A stretch of 12,212 nucleotides of DNA, taken from positions 1 through 12,212 of the forward strand of contig JAHJLU010000218.1 of NCBI GenBank assembly GCA_018821745.1, written 5' to 3'. Below the pieces are notes generated by a model, which searched no databases, was not told where the DNA came from, and worked only from the letters and a program-made list of their open reading frames with translations. This DNA comes from Myxococcota bacterium (GTDB lineage: Bacteria > Myxococcota_A > Polyangia > HGW-17). This document shows positions 1 to 7,237 of this stretch, piece after piece (the stretch's first letter is position 1; every line of letters starts with the position of its first letter). The position numbers and the translations under genes are program-made.

Positions 1-937
1 CCTCTACCGCTATCTTGGGGGGATCGATGCCCGTACCATCCCCGTTCCCATGGCCAACATCCTCAATGGTGGCGCCCATGCCGACGGAACAGTTGACATC
101 CAGGAGTTCATGGTAATGCCCGTGGGTGCAACATGCTTCACCGAAGGCATCCGCTGGGTAGCCGAGATTTTCCACACCCTGAAAACAGTGCTCAAGAGTA
201 AAGGGTACAACACCGGCGTCGGTGATGAGGGAGGGTATGCCCCATCCCTCGGTTCCACAAAGGAAGCACTGGATCTCATCCTCGAGGCAGTTCAGAAGGC
301 GGGTTATACAACGGGCCCCTTTGACACCAATCCTCAGATTGTGCTTGCAATTGACGCCGCTGCATCCGAATTCTGGTCTCAGGCCGGGAAAGAGGGGAAA
401 GAAGGATACAAGTTCTGGAAATCCAGCGGAGAAATCCTTTCAACCGACCAGATGGTAGACTTCTGGGAAAACCTCATCGGTCAGTATCCCATGATCTTCA
501 GCCTCGAAGACCCAATGGCAGAGGACGACTGGGATGGATGGTCAAAGCTTCGTCAAAAACTGGGTCACAAGATCCAGATCGTTGGAGATGATCTCTTTGT
601 CACCAACACCAAGCGCCTCAGGAAAGGCATTGACCTGAACGTGGCAAACTCGATTCTCATCAAGCTCAATCAAATAGGAACCGTCACCGAGACTATCGAT
701 ACCATCAGTCTGGCAGCAGAGAGTGGTCTTACCTCCGTGGTTTCTCACCGCAGCGGTGAAACCGAAGATTCCTTCATCGCCGATTTCGTTGTCGCCATGG
801 GGACCGGACAGATCAAAACCGGATCTACCTCTCGAAGTGACCGGGTGGCCAAGTATAACCAACTGATCCGTATCGAAGAAACTCTTGGCGACTCCGCAAG
901 ATATCCAGGTCTCGCGCTCCTGAAACCCTACCTGTAG
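1..937 (+). CDS. eno: Enolase (phosphopyruvate hydratase), C-terminal part; start lies left of the window
   Basis: This is the cytosolic glycolytic enzyme that interconverts 2-phosphoglycerate and phosphoenolpyruvate. The reading frame is open from base 2 and ends with TAG at 935-937, giving about 311 of the usual 420-430 residues; roughly 110-120 N-terminal residues are outside the window. Family blocks appear in order: PVPMANILNGGAHAD, the GDEGGYAP block with the catalytic Glu, the IDAAASEF metal-ligand Asp, the SLEDPMAEDDWDGW metal-ligand Glu, VGDDLFVTNT with the next metal Asp, the enolase signature SILIKLNQIGTVTET with the catalytic Lys, and SHRSGETED followed by GQIKTGSTSRSDR. Every catalytic and Mg-binding position I can compare with the E. 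coli enzyme is kept, so it should be active. The gene converges on the next one with 113 bp between stop codons. I see no good hairpin plus T-run terminator there. Confidence 0.97.
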   Translation, partial: LYRYLGGIDARTIPVPMANILNGGAHADGTVDIQEFMVMPVGATCFTEGIRWVAEIFHTLKTVLKSKGYNTGVGDEGGYAPSLGSTKEALDLILEAVQKAGYTTGPFDTNPQIVLAIDAAASEFWSQAGKEGKEGYKFWKSSGEILSTDQMVDFWENLIGQYPMIFSLEDPMAEDDWDGWSKLRQKLGHKIQIVGDDLFVTNTKRLRKGIDLNVANSILIKLNQIGTVTETIDTISLAAESGLTSVVSHRSGETEDSFIADFVVAMGTGQIKTGSTSRSDRVAKYNQLIRIEETLGDSARYPGLALLKPYL

Positions 938-1050
938 TGTCCCTTCTCCCGCCTGCACTCTTCCTGATTTAATCCTTGTGGGGGGAATAGAAATTTCAAC
1001 GTAAACAAGCCCCTAGACCATGCTGTCCTTTGCGATTGCCAAACAGGCGC

Positions 1051-3264
1051 CTAATAACTCTTCTTGTGGGAGTCTTTCTTCTCTTCATTTTTTTGGAAAT
1101 TTTGAAGGATATGATGGGCCATCTCAAACTCGGAATAAATGAATATTTTGGTATTCAGGACTTTTTGGAACAGCTTCTTGGCGTCGGAAATTTTTCCCTT
1201 TGTCCAATTGAGATATCCGCCATAAAACCAGCCCTCGGCCTTTTGACCAAGGTGCTGCGCTCCTTCCATCAGTTTGTCCAAGGGAATCTCTTCAAGAACA
1301 AACCGGGAAAGCAACTTCAACCAAGGATCCCCCGAAAACCCCTTGAGAAAATCAATGGCGGTTTGCACGGTCTCCATGTTTACTTTCTTGCGTTTGGCCA
1401 AAAGTAACAGCCAGACTGACCCATATGCCTGGCGGTTTTCCGCGCAAGATGTCAACCCCATGAGGCTGTTATAAACATTTGTAGCCTCATCGATCATGCC
1501 ATACATTACATATTGCTGGAGGATCGTCCGGTAAATCCCACAGGATTCAGTCCGATCCATGGCAAACTGGAATAACTGCACCGCCAAATCAACCCGTTTA
1601 TCATCAAGGTATATCCTGGCTGCCTCCACCAGCAGCTCTGCCTGCAGATCCCGGTCTGCAAGATTTTTAAAAATCCGCAGATAGTACTCAATGGTTTTAT
1701 ACCGTATAATCCTTGCATGACGGGCACTTCCAAGCTTCTCCCTAGTAAAGGCGTGATACCGGGCCATTCTCATGAACAGATACAGTGAGTACCCTTTGTC
1801 CTCAGGCAACTCCTTGTATTTTTCCAGCAGCGCCAAAACCCGCGGATAATCACCGCTCCAATAGGCGATACGGATAAGAGAATTGAGTATGCCTGCAGAG
1901 GGTGATGCTGCCAGCGTCCGCTGCAACTCTGCCCGGGCATCTTTCACTCTGCCGCGGATCAAATATAAATCGGCCAGCGCAAGGCTGATGGTCGCAAGGG
2001 AGAATCGAAAATCTCCAGCCGACCATATTTTTTTCGATTCCGTATGGATCGCGGCAAGATACCGGGCTTCATCCCGTGCCAGATCAAGATGCTCGCGCTC
2101 TATAAAATGGTAAAACCGCTTGAGTGAGATGGTAAAGAGACCATCCCATGCCAGTTTGAGCATTACATTACCGCGCAACGCTTCGACCATGTACCGTCTG
2201 CCGGACACCGAGTCGGCCAGCGACAGCGCATGCTGCCCCATGCACATCTTTACCCAGGGGCTGGCACCAAAACGTTTCTCAGCCACATTGCAGATCTGCC
2301 GTGAGAAAGCATCCCCCATCCGAACACTGAAAAAAGTCTTCACAACATCAAGTGAACCGGCTGTACTGCTAGGATCAATAATTCTTTCAAGGGTCGTTTT
2401 AACCCATGGTGCCAGGGAAGCCAGCTGTTTTTGCTTCACAAGGCGAGTAATCGCCACAAGTGGTTTGTTTTCAAAGAGGAGCAGTCCAGCAACACGAACC
2501 ACAGCCTGTTTTTGGGCATACAGGGGCAAATGCGCCAGTTGTTCCAGGGAAAACTCACCGGGGCTGTGGGCCTTGAAACCATATATTGATGCCAGATAGT
2601 TCCAGTAATCCGTTCGGATACGACGGTGTCCGTAACGGAGCATAATCTTCTGAAACATGGAATCGCCTTTGCGTTGTTTGTGGCACCGGCCGGGACGATC
2701 CTCCTTTTCGCTCTTCACAGGGGCAAAACAGTCAGCATATTCCAGACGATCCATCTCGGAGATCCAGTCAATGAGACGTTTCTCGGTGGTGCTGACATTC
2801 ACTCCAAAATCCTCGAGGAACAGAGCAGTGTGCAGAGACTCGGTGATTCCGCCCTGCTTGAGAAAATATCTCTGCAGCTTTCGAGTCAGGGGGATAATCC
2901 TCTTGCCTTGCATGCCAGGCTCCAAAGCCTGCGTATAACTAGCCCAAATTTCATAGGCTTTGATGAGGTGCCCCTTGCCAATATAGGAGTCGGTTTTCTG
3001 CTCTACCCATTTTTCCAATTGATCCCGATCCGCCACGGAAAAACCCTTCCCCGCGACTCGGGCAGATGAGATGAGGACCGGAAGATCAAAAATGCTCATA
3101 CCTTTTGTGGTCAGTGCAGCCGGCTCCGAGGGAAACACAACCTCAACCGAAGAGCCCTTTCCGTGGGGTGGTGGGGTTGTGGTTTTTTTTTCTCCCTTGC
3201 AACCCACACTCAGAAAAACAAGAAATGAAAGGATGACTGAACTGTATTTTCGTGATATTCGCAT
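1051..3264 (-). CDS. Large TPR-like lipoprotein, function unknown
   Basis: The 737-residue product begins with a basic start, a hydrophobic stretch and FLSVGC (Cys22). This reads as a lipoprotein signal peptide, although Leu is at -4 rather than the usual -3. After Cys22 comes a Lys/Pro/Thr-rich tether of about 20 residues, then an almost wholly helical protein. Helix pairs with TPR spacing are clearest at about 418-480 (ADLYLIRGRVKDARAELQ, then AYWSGDYPRVLALLEKY), 540-590 (ARIYLDDKRVDLAVQLFQ) and 680-720 (GKISDAKKLFQKVL). The middle contains Cys pairs (about 175-195 and 325-345). Such proteins usually act as scaffolds for envelope complexes, but no partner is visible. The ATG is preceded by CAGGTAAAGT, a weak ribosome binding site. 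It lies 157 bp behind the 3422-4384 gene, so it may be co-transcribed or have its own promoter. It could be a distant BamD-like or secretion-associated TPR lipoprotein, but I cannot support either. Confidence 0.85.
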   Translation of the reverse strand: MRISRKYSSVILSFLVFLSVGCKGEKKTTTPPPHGKGSSVEVVFPSEPAALTTKGMSIFDLPVLISSARVAGKGFSVADRDQLEKWVEQKTDSYIGKGHLIKAYEIWASYTQALEPGMQGKRIIPLTRKLQRYFLKQGGITESLHTALFLEDFGVNVSTTEKRLIDWISEMDRLEYADCFAPVKSEKEDRPGRCHKQRKGDSMFQKIMLRYGHRRIRTDYWNYLASIYGFKAHSPGEFSLEQLAHLPLYAQKQAVVRVAGLLLFENKPLVAITRLVKQKQLASLAPWVKTTLERIIDPSSTAGSLDVVKTFFSVRMGDAFSRQICNVAEKRFGASPWVKMCMGQHALSLADSVSGRRYMVEALRGNVMLKLAWDGLFTISLKRFYHFIEREHLDLARDEARYLAAIHTESKKIWSAGDFRFSLATISLALADLYLIRGRVKDARAELQRTLAASPSAGILNSLIRIAYWSGDYPRVLALLEKYKELPEDKGYSLYLFMRMARYHAFTREKLGSARHARIIRYKTIEYYLRIFKNLADRDLQAELLVEAARIYLDDKRVDLAVQLFQFAMDRTESCGIYRTILQQYVMYGMIDEATNVYNSLMGLTSCAENRQAYGSVWLLLLAKRKKVNMETVQTAIDFLKGFSGDPWLKLLSRFVLEEIPLDKLMEGAQHLGQKAEGWFYGGYLNWTKGKISDAKKLFQKVLNTKIFIYSEFEMAHHILQNFQKNEEKKDSHKKSY

Positions 3265-3421
3265 ACTTTACCTGAATCTTAAATGGGCAGATGTTCCGGG
3301 GCCATGCCTCAGTAACCGGCACAATAATACATTATTCCCTTTTTTTCTGCATGAATCGTGTGGTTTCACAATGGGAATTCAGGAATTCAAGAAACGGGAG
3401 AGTTCTTTAGACAGGAACGAT

Positions 3422-4384
3422 TCAAAGGATCTGGGTCGTAATAATCTTCCCCGACAGGGTATCAAACCGCGTCAGAGTGCTGGACTCACTGTTCCAGAAA
3501 TAGAGCCCCTCTTTATTGGGAAATGAAAAGACCTTGTCGGGCATAGTCGTGAAAAAAGTTGCTGGAATATTTTCAATAACACCCAGGGCCGGGTCAACAA
3601 GCAGCGGGGCGGCGCGACCACCATCGAAGGTGACCGCCACCAGTGCGGAGTGATCAAGAGCAATGCTCGTGGGGGGAGCGGCCACAACCATGGCAACCCC
3701 CATCTCAATATCGGCCATGTCGAGAAGGTCCAATATGGCAACCCCCATCTCCTGGGTATACCGGTTGTACCAGGCGATGTACACGCGCTGATCCTGGACA
3801 ACATGGGCCATGGGCACTCCCGGAAGGAGAAACTCTGCAAAAACACGGGACCCATTCCCTGAAACAACAGCCATCCCGGAGTTACGGTCACTGTATAGCA
3901 ACAGAATTCCATCATCTGAAGCGAGGGACCCTATTCCCGAATCCATCACATGCAGCGTTCCCTGATTATCCATAAGGTAGAGGAGTCGTCCCATTAAACC
4001 TGGAGCCGCCGACACCGGCGCGGTGCCACTGTCAACTCTCAAAACCTTGTCGGCCGATGGATAATAGAGTGCATCATCACAGAGCCCGATGCCCTGATTC
4101 ATGGAGGAAACATCGCAGGGCGTCTCGCGGGAAACCAGCGTCTCACCGTTAATTTTCACGGCCAGATCTTCATGGGCCAGGATCCATGTGCCCGTACCAC
4201 CATTTATCGATGGGTGTTCACTGAGGCTTCCCACCAGGGCGACCCGATTATAGGAATCACCCCACGCAACAGAATAAAGGGGGCGGGCAGTTTCCACATC
4301 AGCGGAAAAATCTTTAGTTTGATTCTGGCAGGCACCGAGTCCCAAAACCAGCACAAAAACGAGGAAGCATGTATGATGTTTCAT
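3422..4384 (-). CDS. Predicted lipoprotein, probably beta-propeller-like, function unknown
   Basis: The product has 320 residues. The N-terminus is a clear type II signal peptide with the canonical lipobox LGAC (Cys19). The ATG is preceded by AAGGAGA six bases upstream, which fixes the start. The mature part is beta-rich. It repeats short units of a hydrophobic strand, a turn with Asp/Gly/Asn and another strand, for example DDALYYPSADKVLRV, GTLHVMDSGIG, GMAVVSGNGSRVF, DQRVYIAWYNRY, EGLYFWNSESSTLTRF. This spacing resembles the blades of WD40/NHL/YWTD-type propellers, but no blade has a diagnostic signature, so the fold is inference. The text-like pattern of displayed values (PSADKVLRVD, RFDTLSGKI) is typical of sugar- or ligand-binding sensor lipoproteins, but no ligand site is recognisable. 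A 15-residue internal repeat around EMGVA is listed separately. A promoter is expected in the 320-bp gap upstream; I could not pick one with confidence. Confidence 0.85.
   Translation of the reverse strand: MKHHTCFLVFVLVLGLGACQNQTKDFSADVETARPLYSVAWGDSYNRVALVGSLSEHPSINGGTGTWILAHEDLAVKINGETLVSRETPCDVSSMNQGIGLCDDALYYPSADKVLRVDSGTAPVSAAPGLMGRLLYLMDNQGTLHVMDSGIGSLASDDGILLLYSDRNSGMAVVSGNGSRVFAEFLLPGVPMAHVVQDQRVYIAWYNRYTQEMGVAILDLLDMADIEMGVAMVVAAPPTSIALDHSALVAVTFDGGRAAPLLVDPALGVIENIPATFFTTMPDKVFSFPNKEGLYFWNSESSTLTRFDTLSGKIITTQIL
3690..3751. repeat. 17-bp exact direct repeat inside the propeller-like lipoprotein gene
   Basis: The sequence ATGGCAACCCCCATCTC occurs at 3690-3706 and again at 3735-3751. 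The 45-bp period equals 15 codons, so the frame is kept. On the coding strand both copies encode Glu-Met-Gly-Val-Ala, separated by a short helix-like stretch (LDLLDMADI). It could be a recent in-frame partial duplication or a short repeat of the fold. Confidence 0.8.
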
Positions 4385-4704
4385 AGGTCATCTCCTTGTG
4401 ACACGCCGCGTTATGATGCAACACTGATGCCACTATCTCTTAACCTATGCTTTAATCTCCGTTTTTCTTGTTTTCTTAGACTAATTTAATTCTTCACTCG
4501 CTGAATGCGAGGCCACGCGCCTCTTTGTGTCCACGAAAAGAGACACTAATCAGGGCCGTGTAACTTTTTCCTGACACTATGGTTTAGCCATTGTTTTTAA
4601 TGATTTTTTCTCATAGCTCGAGTCCTCGAGTGCAGAATACAACCATTTTTGACGCAATACTCACCCCGCGATATTTTTGAGGAGATCTTATTATAGGAAG
4701 GGTG
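4385..4704. other. 320-bp intergenic region between two minus-strand genes
   Basis: No convincing ORF is present. The part next to 4384 holds the ribosome binding site of the lipoprotein gene (AAGGAGA on the minus strand, 4391-4397). The middle is AT-rich with T-runs on the + strand (about 4455-4490 and 4590-4612). Two small inverted repeats sit side by side: GAGGC/GCCTC at 4509-4523 (5-bp stem, 5-base loop) and GTGTC/GACAC at 4527-4546 (5-bp stem, 10-base loop). Around 4617-4631 the 6-mer CTCGAG occurs twice, two bases apart. None forms a standard intrinsic terminator for the DsbD-like gene. A promoter for the 3422-4384 gene must lie here if that gene is transcribed independently. Confidence 0.6.
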
Positions 4705-5847
4705 CTATTCAGTGCACAGAGGAACACCAGCGCTGTTATCGGAACCACCACAGCCCTTGGTGGAGTCTTCCGTTGCCTTGGGTGAGGACTTCGGAGGCTT
4801 TTTACCTGACGGCGTCACCTCAGGGAGGGGACCAACACCGGGACACGCCTCCCCCATCAGAGCAGACAGAGCCTGCTGCAAACTCTCCGCATTCTGGGCT
4901 CCAATGAGGCGGGAGACCTCCTTTCCCTTCACATCGAGGAATAAAAATGTGGGAACGCCGATAAGATTCCTCGATTTCCTGAGATAGGCGAATTGCGGAT
5001 CGGAGATGTCGATCTCTTTTATCTCCACAGCCTTTGCCCTGCATGTGTTTTTAATGTCGTCCATGACGGGAGCCATTTTCTTGCAGATAGTGCAGGTTTT
5101 TGAATAGAACTCAACCATGATGGGCTTCCCCGAGGGATAGAGGGGGTCATTCATGGCTTTGCATTCCTTATAGGTATCGTAACCGCCCAGCAGTGTTGAG
5201 AAGAAGTGAAGTGCGGCGAAGATAAGGACCACACCGATGATGCGCTCGAACCAGGGAAGAAACCGGCTGGTTTTGTGAATGAAGCCAACGCCGGATTCGG
5301 CAAATACGGCAGTAAGCACCAGGGGAATTGCAAAACCCACACCATAGGTTGTAAGATACAACAGCCCCGTGAGGGGATCAGATGTCTGGGAAGCGGTATA
5401 GGTGAGGACCGATCCGAGAATTGGACCGATGCAGGGCGACCACCCTGCGGCAAAGAAAAACCCCATGAGAAAAGCTGAAAAGAGCCCAACTTTCTGTAAC
5501 TTGGAGTCATCCTTCCTCAGTGTGCGATTCATAAAGGGAATTTCAATAACCCCGAGAAATTTCAATGCAAACATGAGCACAAAGATTCCCGCGGTCAACT
5601 GGAAGATGGCACGGTACTCCTGAAGAAACCGCCCTATACCCGCCGCCCCCAGTCCCATGAGGGAGAACACCATGATAAAGCCCAGTGAAAACGCGAGGCT
5701 CCGTGCGAGCAGTTGTCCCCTCCGGAATCCTTTGACATTCTCAATATCCATCCCCATAAGCGATGAAAGATAAATAGGAATCAGTGGATAAACACAGGGT
5801 GTGAGATATGTTCCGAAACCCGCGAAAAGAATTTTTGTAAAATCCAT
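4705..5847 (-). CDS. CcdA/DsbD-type membrane thiol:disulfide transporter with C-terminal thioredoxin domain
   Basis: This 380-residue inner-membrane protein should carry electrons from the cytoplasmic thioredoxin pool to periplasmic thiols, for cytochrome c maturation or disulfide repair. Residues 1-220 form about six membrane helices of the CcdA/DsbD-beta type, with the two redox cysteines each in a Pro-Cys context: TPCVYP (Cys18) and SPCIGP (Cys138). Residues 240-335 are a thioredoxin-like domain with the active site TCTIC (Cys252, Cys255) and the cis-Pro loop GVPT (Pro299), matching DsbD-gamma. The N-terminal DsbD-alpha domain is absent. A tail of about 45 residues is Pro/Lys/Ser-rich and holds Cys335, Cys366 and Cys378. 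I chose the ATG at 5847 because GAAGG stands six bases before it and the first helix follows at once; a TTG nine codons upstream has no better site. Whether it acts like CcdA or like DsbD cannot be told from sequence alone. Confidence 0.92.
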   Translation of the reverse strand: MDFTKILFAGFGTYLTPCVYPLIPIYLSSLMGMDIENVKGFRRGQLLARSLAFSLGFIMVFSLMGLGAAGIGRFLQEYRAIFQLTAGIFVLMFALKFLGVIEIPFMNRTLRKDDSKLQKVGLFSAFLMGFFFAAGWSPCIGPILGSVLTYTASQTSDPLTGLLYLTTYGVGFAIPLVLTAVFAESGVGFIHKTSRFLPWFERIIGVVLIFAALHFFSTLLGGYDTYKECKAMNDPLYPSGKPIMVEFYSKTCTICKKMAPVMDDIKNTCRAKAVEIKEIDISDPQFAYLRKSRNLIGVPTFLFLDVKGKEVSRLIGAQNAESLQQALSALMGEACPGVGPLPEVTPSGKKPPKSSPKATEDSTKGCGGSDNSAGVPLCTE

Positions 5848-5910
5848 GGCTAACCTTCGTGAATTGGGGTCCAACGTACGTCACGAACCGACGGAAAGGA
5901 CGATTTAATA

Positions 5911-5938
5911 AAAATAAGCATGAAAATAATATTTTCAA
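5911..5938 (-). promoter_or_regulatory. Candidate sigma-70 promoter of the DsbD-like gene
   Basis: On the minus strand, TTGAAA (5938-5933, five of six -35 bases) is followed after 16 bases by TATTTT (5916-5911, four of six -10 bases). Transcription would start near 5904, giving a leader of about 57 bases before the ATG at 5847. The region is AT-rich, so a chance match is possible. Confidence 0.4.
5921..5937. promoter_or_regulatory. 17-bp palindrome, possible operator
   Basis: TGAAAATA-A-TATTTTCA is a perfect 8-bp inverted repeat around one central base. It overlaps the -35 box and spacer of the candidate promoter of the DsbD-like gene, the right place for a repressor. The arms TGAAAAT/ATTTTCA resemble, as I recall them, Fur boxes reported for delta-proteobacteria. 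Here they are three bases apart rather than one, so a Fur assignment is doubtful. Confidence 0.45.
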
Positions 5939-5943
5939 CCCTC

Positions 5944-5952
5944 TGTGGATAA
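5944..5952 (-). promoter_or_regulatory. Single consensus DnaA box
   Basis: The minus strand reads TTATCCACA, which matches the DnaA box consensus TTATNCACA at all positions. It lies in AT-rich intergenic DNA. No cluster of further boxes is visible, so this is not an origin; it could be a lone regulatory or titration site, or chance. Confidence 0.35.
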
Positions 5953-5992
5953 TTTTAGCATGGGTTTACACAATATGCGCATCCATACTCCG

Positions 5993-6009
5993 ATTTATTT
6001 GAAATAAAT
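5993..6009. promoter_or_regulatory. 17-bp AT-rich palindrome just downstream of atpE
   Basis: ATTTATTT-G-AAATAAAT is a perfect 8-bp inverted repeat around one base, 13 bp past the atpE stop. A one-base centre cannot form a tight RNA loop and there is no GC stem, so it is a poor intrinsic terminator. It may be a protein-binding site or a weak 3' structure. Confidence 0.35.
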
Positions 6010-6022
6010 TATTGTTTCAATC

Positions 6023-6421
6023 TCAGAGCTTGGCGTAAAGCAGCACCGTCACTACCAGTCCATAAATAACGACCGATTCGATGAGGGCCATGCAGAGAAG
6101 CATAAGCGGCATCGCGGCGGAGCGGGCACCGGGGTTGCGCACAACTCCGGACACTACCTTGGCGCCGACGACGCTCAGGGAAATGGTCCCACCAAGAACG
6201 GCAGCCCCCATAATGCCCATTATGGCAAAAACGTAGGACTCACGAATGTCTTTCTTGGGCGCAGTTGGCGAGGAGACAGATGCAGGGGCCGGTGATTTGA
6301 CCACCGGGGCAGCACTGGTTTCCTTGGGATTGGTGGGTTCGGCGCCCATGGCCATGGAAGAGAATATTGCCGGGGCAATAACAAAACCAATCAGACTCAA
6401 AACTATCAGGCTTTTTTTCAT
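6023..6421 (-). CDS. atpE: F-type ATP synthase subunit c with signal peptide and Pro/Ala-rich extension
   Basis: The product is the rotor-ring subunit of the F0 sector in the inner membrane. At 132 residues it is longer than the usual 75-90. Residues 1-27 look like a cleavable signal peptide (MKKSL..., small residues before Glu28). Residues 28-60 are a Pro/Ala/Ser/Lys linker. Two membrane helices follow (about 63-93 and 103-130), joined by the polar loop VVRNPGARS (Arg95, Asn96, Pro97). The ion-carrying acid is Glu115 in ALIESVVIYG. Ser116 and Tyr120 match positions used by sodium-type rings, but the helix-1 Gln of the sodium site is replaced by Leu82, so protons are the likelier ion. The helix-1 GxGxGxGxG motif is largely replaced (Val75, Gly77, Thr79, Ser81, Ser83). 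The ATG lies 8 bp after the atpB stop, and AAGGTG, overlapping that stop, serves as ribosome binding site. Confidence 0.95.
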   Translation of the reverse strand: MKKSLIVLSLIGFVIAPAIFSSMAMGAEPTNPKETSAAPVVKSPAPASVSSPTAPKKDIRESYVFAIMGIMGAAVLGGTISLSVVGAKVVSGVVRNPGARSAAMPLMLLCMALIESVVIYGLVVTVLLYAKL

Positions 6422-6429
6422 AACACACC

Positions 6430-7197
6430 TTAATGCTCTGCCGCGAGCGCCATGCTGAAATATACCACAGCCAGCAAGGTAAATACAAATGCTTGAACCA
6501 AAGAAACCAGCACCCCGAGAAATAAAAACGGGAGGGGGATCACCAGAGGAATCATAAATGTGAAAATAGCCACCACTTTATGATCGGCGAACATATTGCC
6601 AAGCAGGCGGATGGTCAGGGAGAGAGGCCGGGCGATGTGGCTGATAGTCTCAAGAATAATCATCAGTGGCGCCAGAACCAGGAATTCGCCGGTAAATTGT
6701 TTAATGTACCCCAAACCATGTTCACGGATCCCGAGGTAATGGGTGAAGATAAAAACCAAAAGGGCCAGCACCAGATTGAACTGAAGGTGGGCCGTGGGAG
6801 GATCCATTCCCGGGATGATACCCACAAGGTTGGCCAGCAAAATGATAAGAAATAGCCCGGAAGCCAGGGGGAAAATTTTTCGCGCGTGTTCCTTGCTCTC
6901 CATCACAGACAGCACCATGTCGTAAATCGCGCTAAAAAACAGATCAAAGAGTGAAAAGAAGGTGACGTTGGAGGGAGGCACCAGCGCATCATCACGGAGG
7001 CTCTGCCGTCGAAATCGGATCCCTACCATGAGAAGGAAAAACATCAGGACGAGGAGGGTGATCACAGGAACAAGGGAGAAGTGCTCCTGGGGCGGCAGAT
7101 AGTCATTGGACCATGAGCGGCCGAGATACTGGCGAAAAAATGCCTGAAGGTTGTCAAAGCCGGGCAGCAGATCGAACCAGGTGGTGTGTTCTCCCAT
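6430..7197 (-). CDS. atpB: F-type ATP synthase subunit a
   Basis: This 255-residue inner-membrane stator subunit forms the two half-channels that pass ions to and from the c ring. Membrane helices lie at about 42-60, 82-98, 110-130, 138-155, 172-188, 207-231 and 233-250. The family signature RPLSLTIRLLGNMFADH contains the essential Arg197, aligned with E. coli Arg210. Asp205-His206 stands where E. coli has Gly-Glu219, a variant common in other bacteria and mitochondria. Gln235 in QAFVFTLLAVVYFSMA matches E. coli Gln252. The N-terminus GEHTTWFDLLPG is of the usual type, so the ATG at 7197 fits, yet the bases before it (ATCAATCTCTC) contain no Shine-Dalgarno motif. atpE follows in an operon. 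No atpI, atpF or F1 genes are nearby, so these must be elsewhere. Confidence 0.96.
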   Translation of the reverse strand: MGEHTTWFDLLPGFDNLQAFFRQYLGRSWSNDYLPPQEHFSLVPVITLLVLMFFLLMVGIRFRRQSLRDDALVPPSNVTFFSLFDLFFSAIYDMVLSVMESKEHARKIFPLASGLFLIILLANLVGIIPGMDPPTAHLQFNLVLALLVFIFTHYLGIREHGLGYIKQFTGEFLVLAPLMIILETISHIARPLSLTIRLLGNMFADHKVVAIFTFMIPLVIPLPFLFLGVLVSLVQAFVFTLLAVVYFSMALAAEH

Positions 7198-7210
7198 GAG
7201 AGATTGATAT

Positions 7211-7237
7211 ACCGATTTTCCCTGTATTGCAATCGGT
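7211..7237 (-). promoter_or_regulatory. Inverted repeat in the atpB leader
   Basis: ACCGATT at 7211-7217 pairs perfectly with AATCGGT at 7231-7237, with a 13-base loop. It ends 13 bases before the atpB ATG. In the mRNA the loop carries CAGGGAA, the only Shine-Dalgarno-like motif in the leader. In linear distance it is too far from the ATG (over 20 bases) to work normally. It may be an operator in DNA or a leader structure that affects translation. Confidence 0.4.

Noticed and set aside
1030..1407. 125-residue + strand frame at the end of the TPR lipoprotein gene
   Set aside because: It is fully antisense to the C-terminal part of a well-supported 737-codon gene and has no ribosome binding site.
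4509..4546. Tandem hairpins as terminator of the DsbD-like gene
   Set aside because: Stems are only 5 bp, they lie about 160 bp past the stop, and no T-run follows on the minus strand.
5848..5874. TTG start nine codons upstream for the DsbD-like protein
   Set aside because: No ribosome binding site fits it, the added residues are charged and polar, and the ATG at 5847 has GAAGG at the right distance.
5875..6022. Replication origin suggested by DnaA box plus AT-rich palindromes
   Set aside because: There is only one full-match box, and no dnaA, dnaN or gidA neighbours are in the window.
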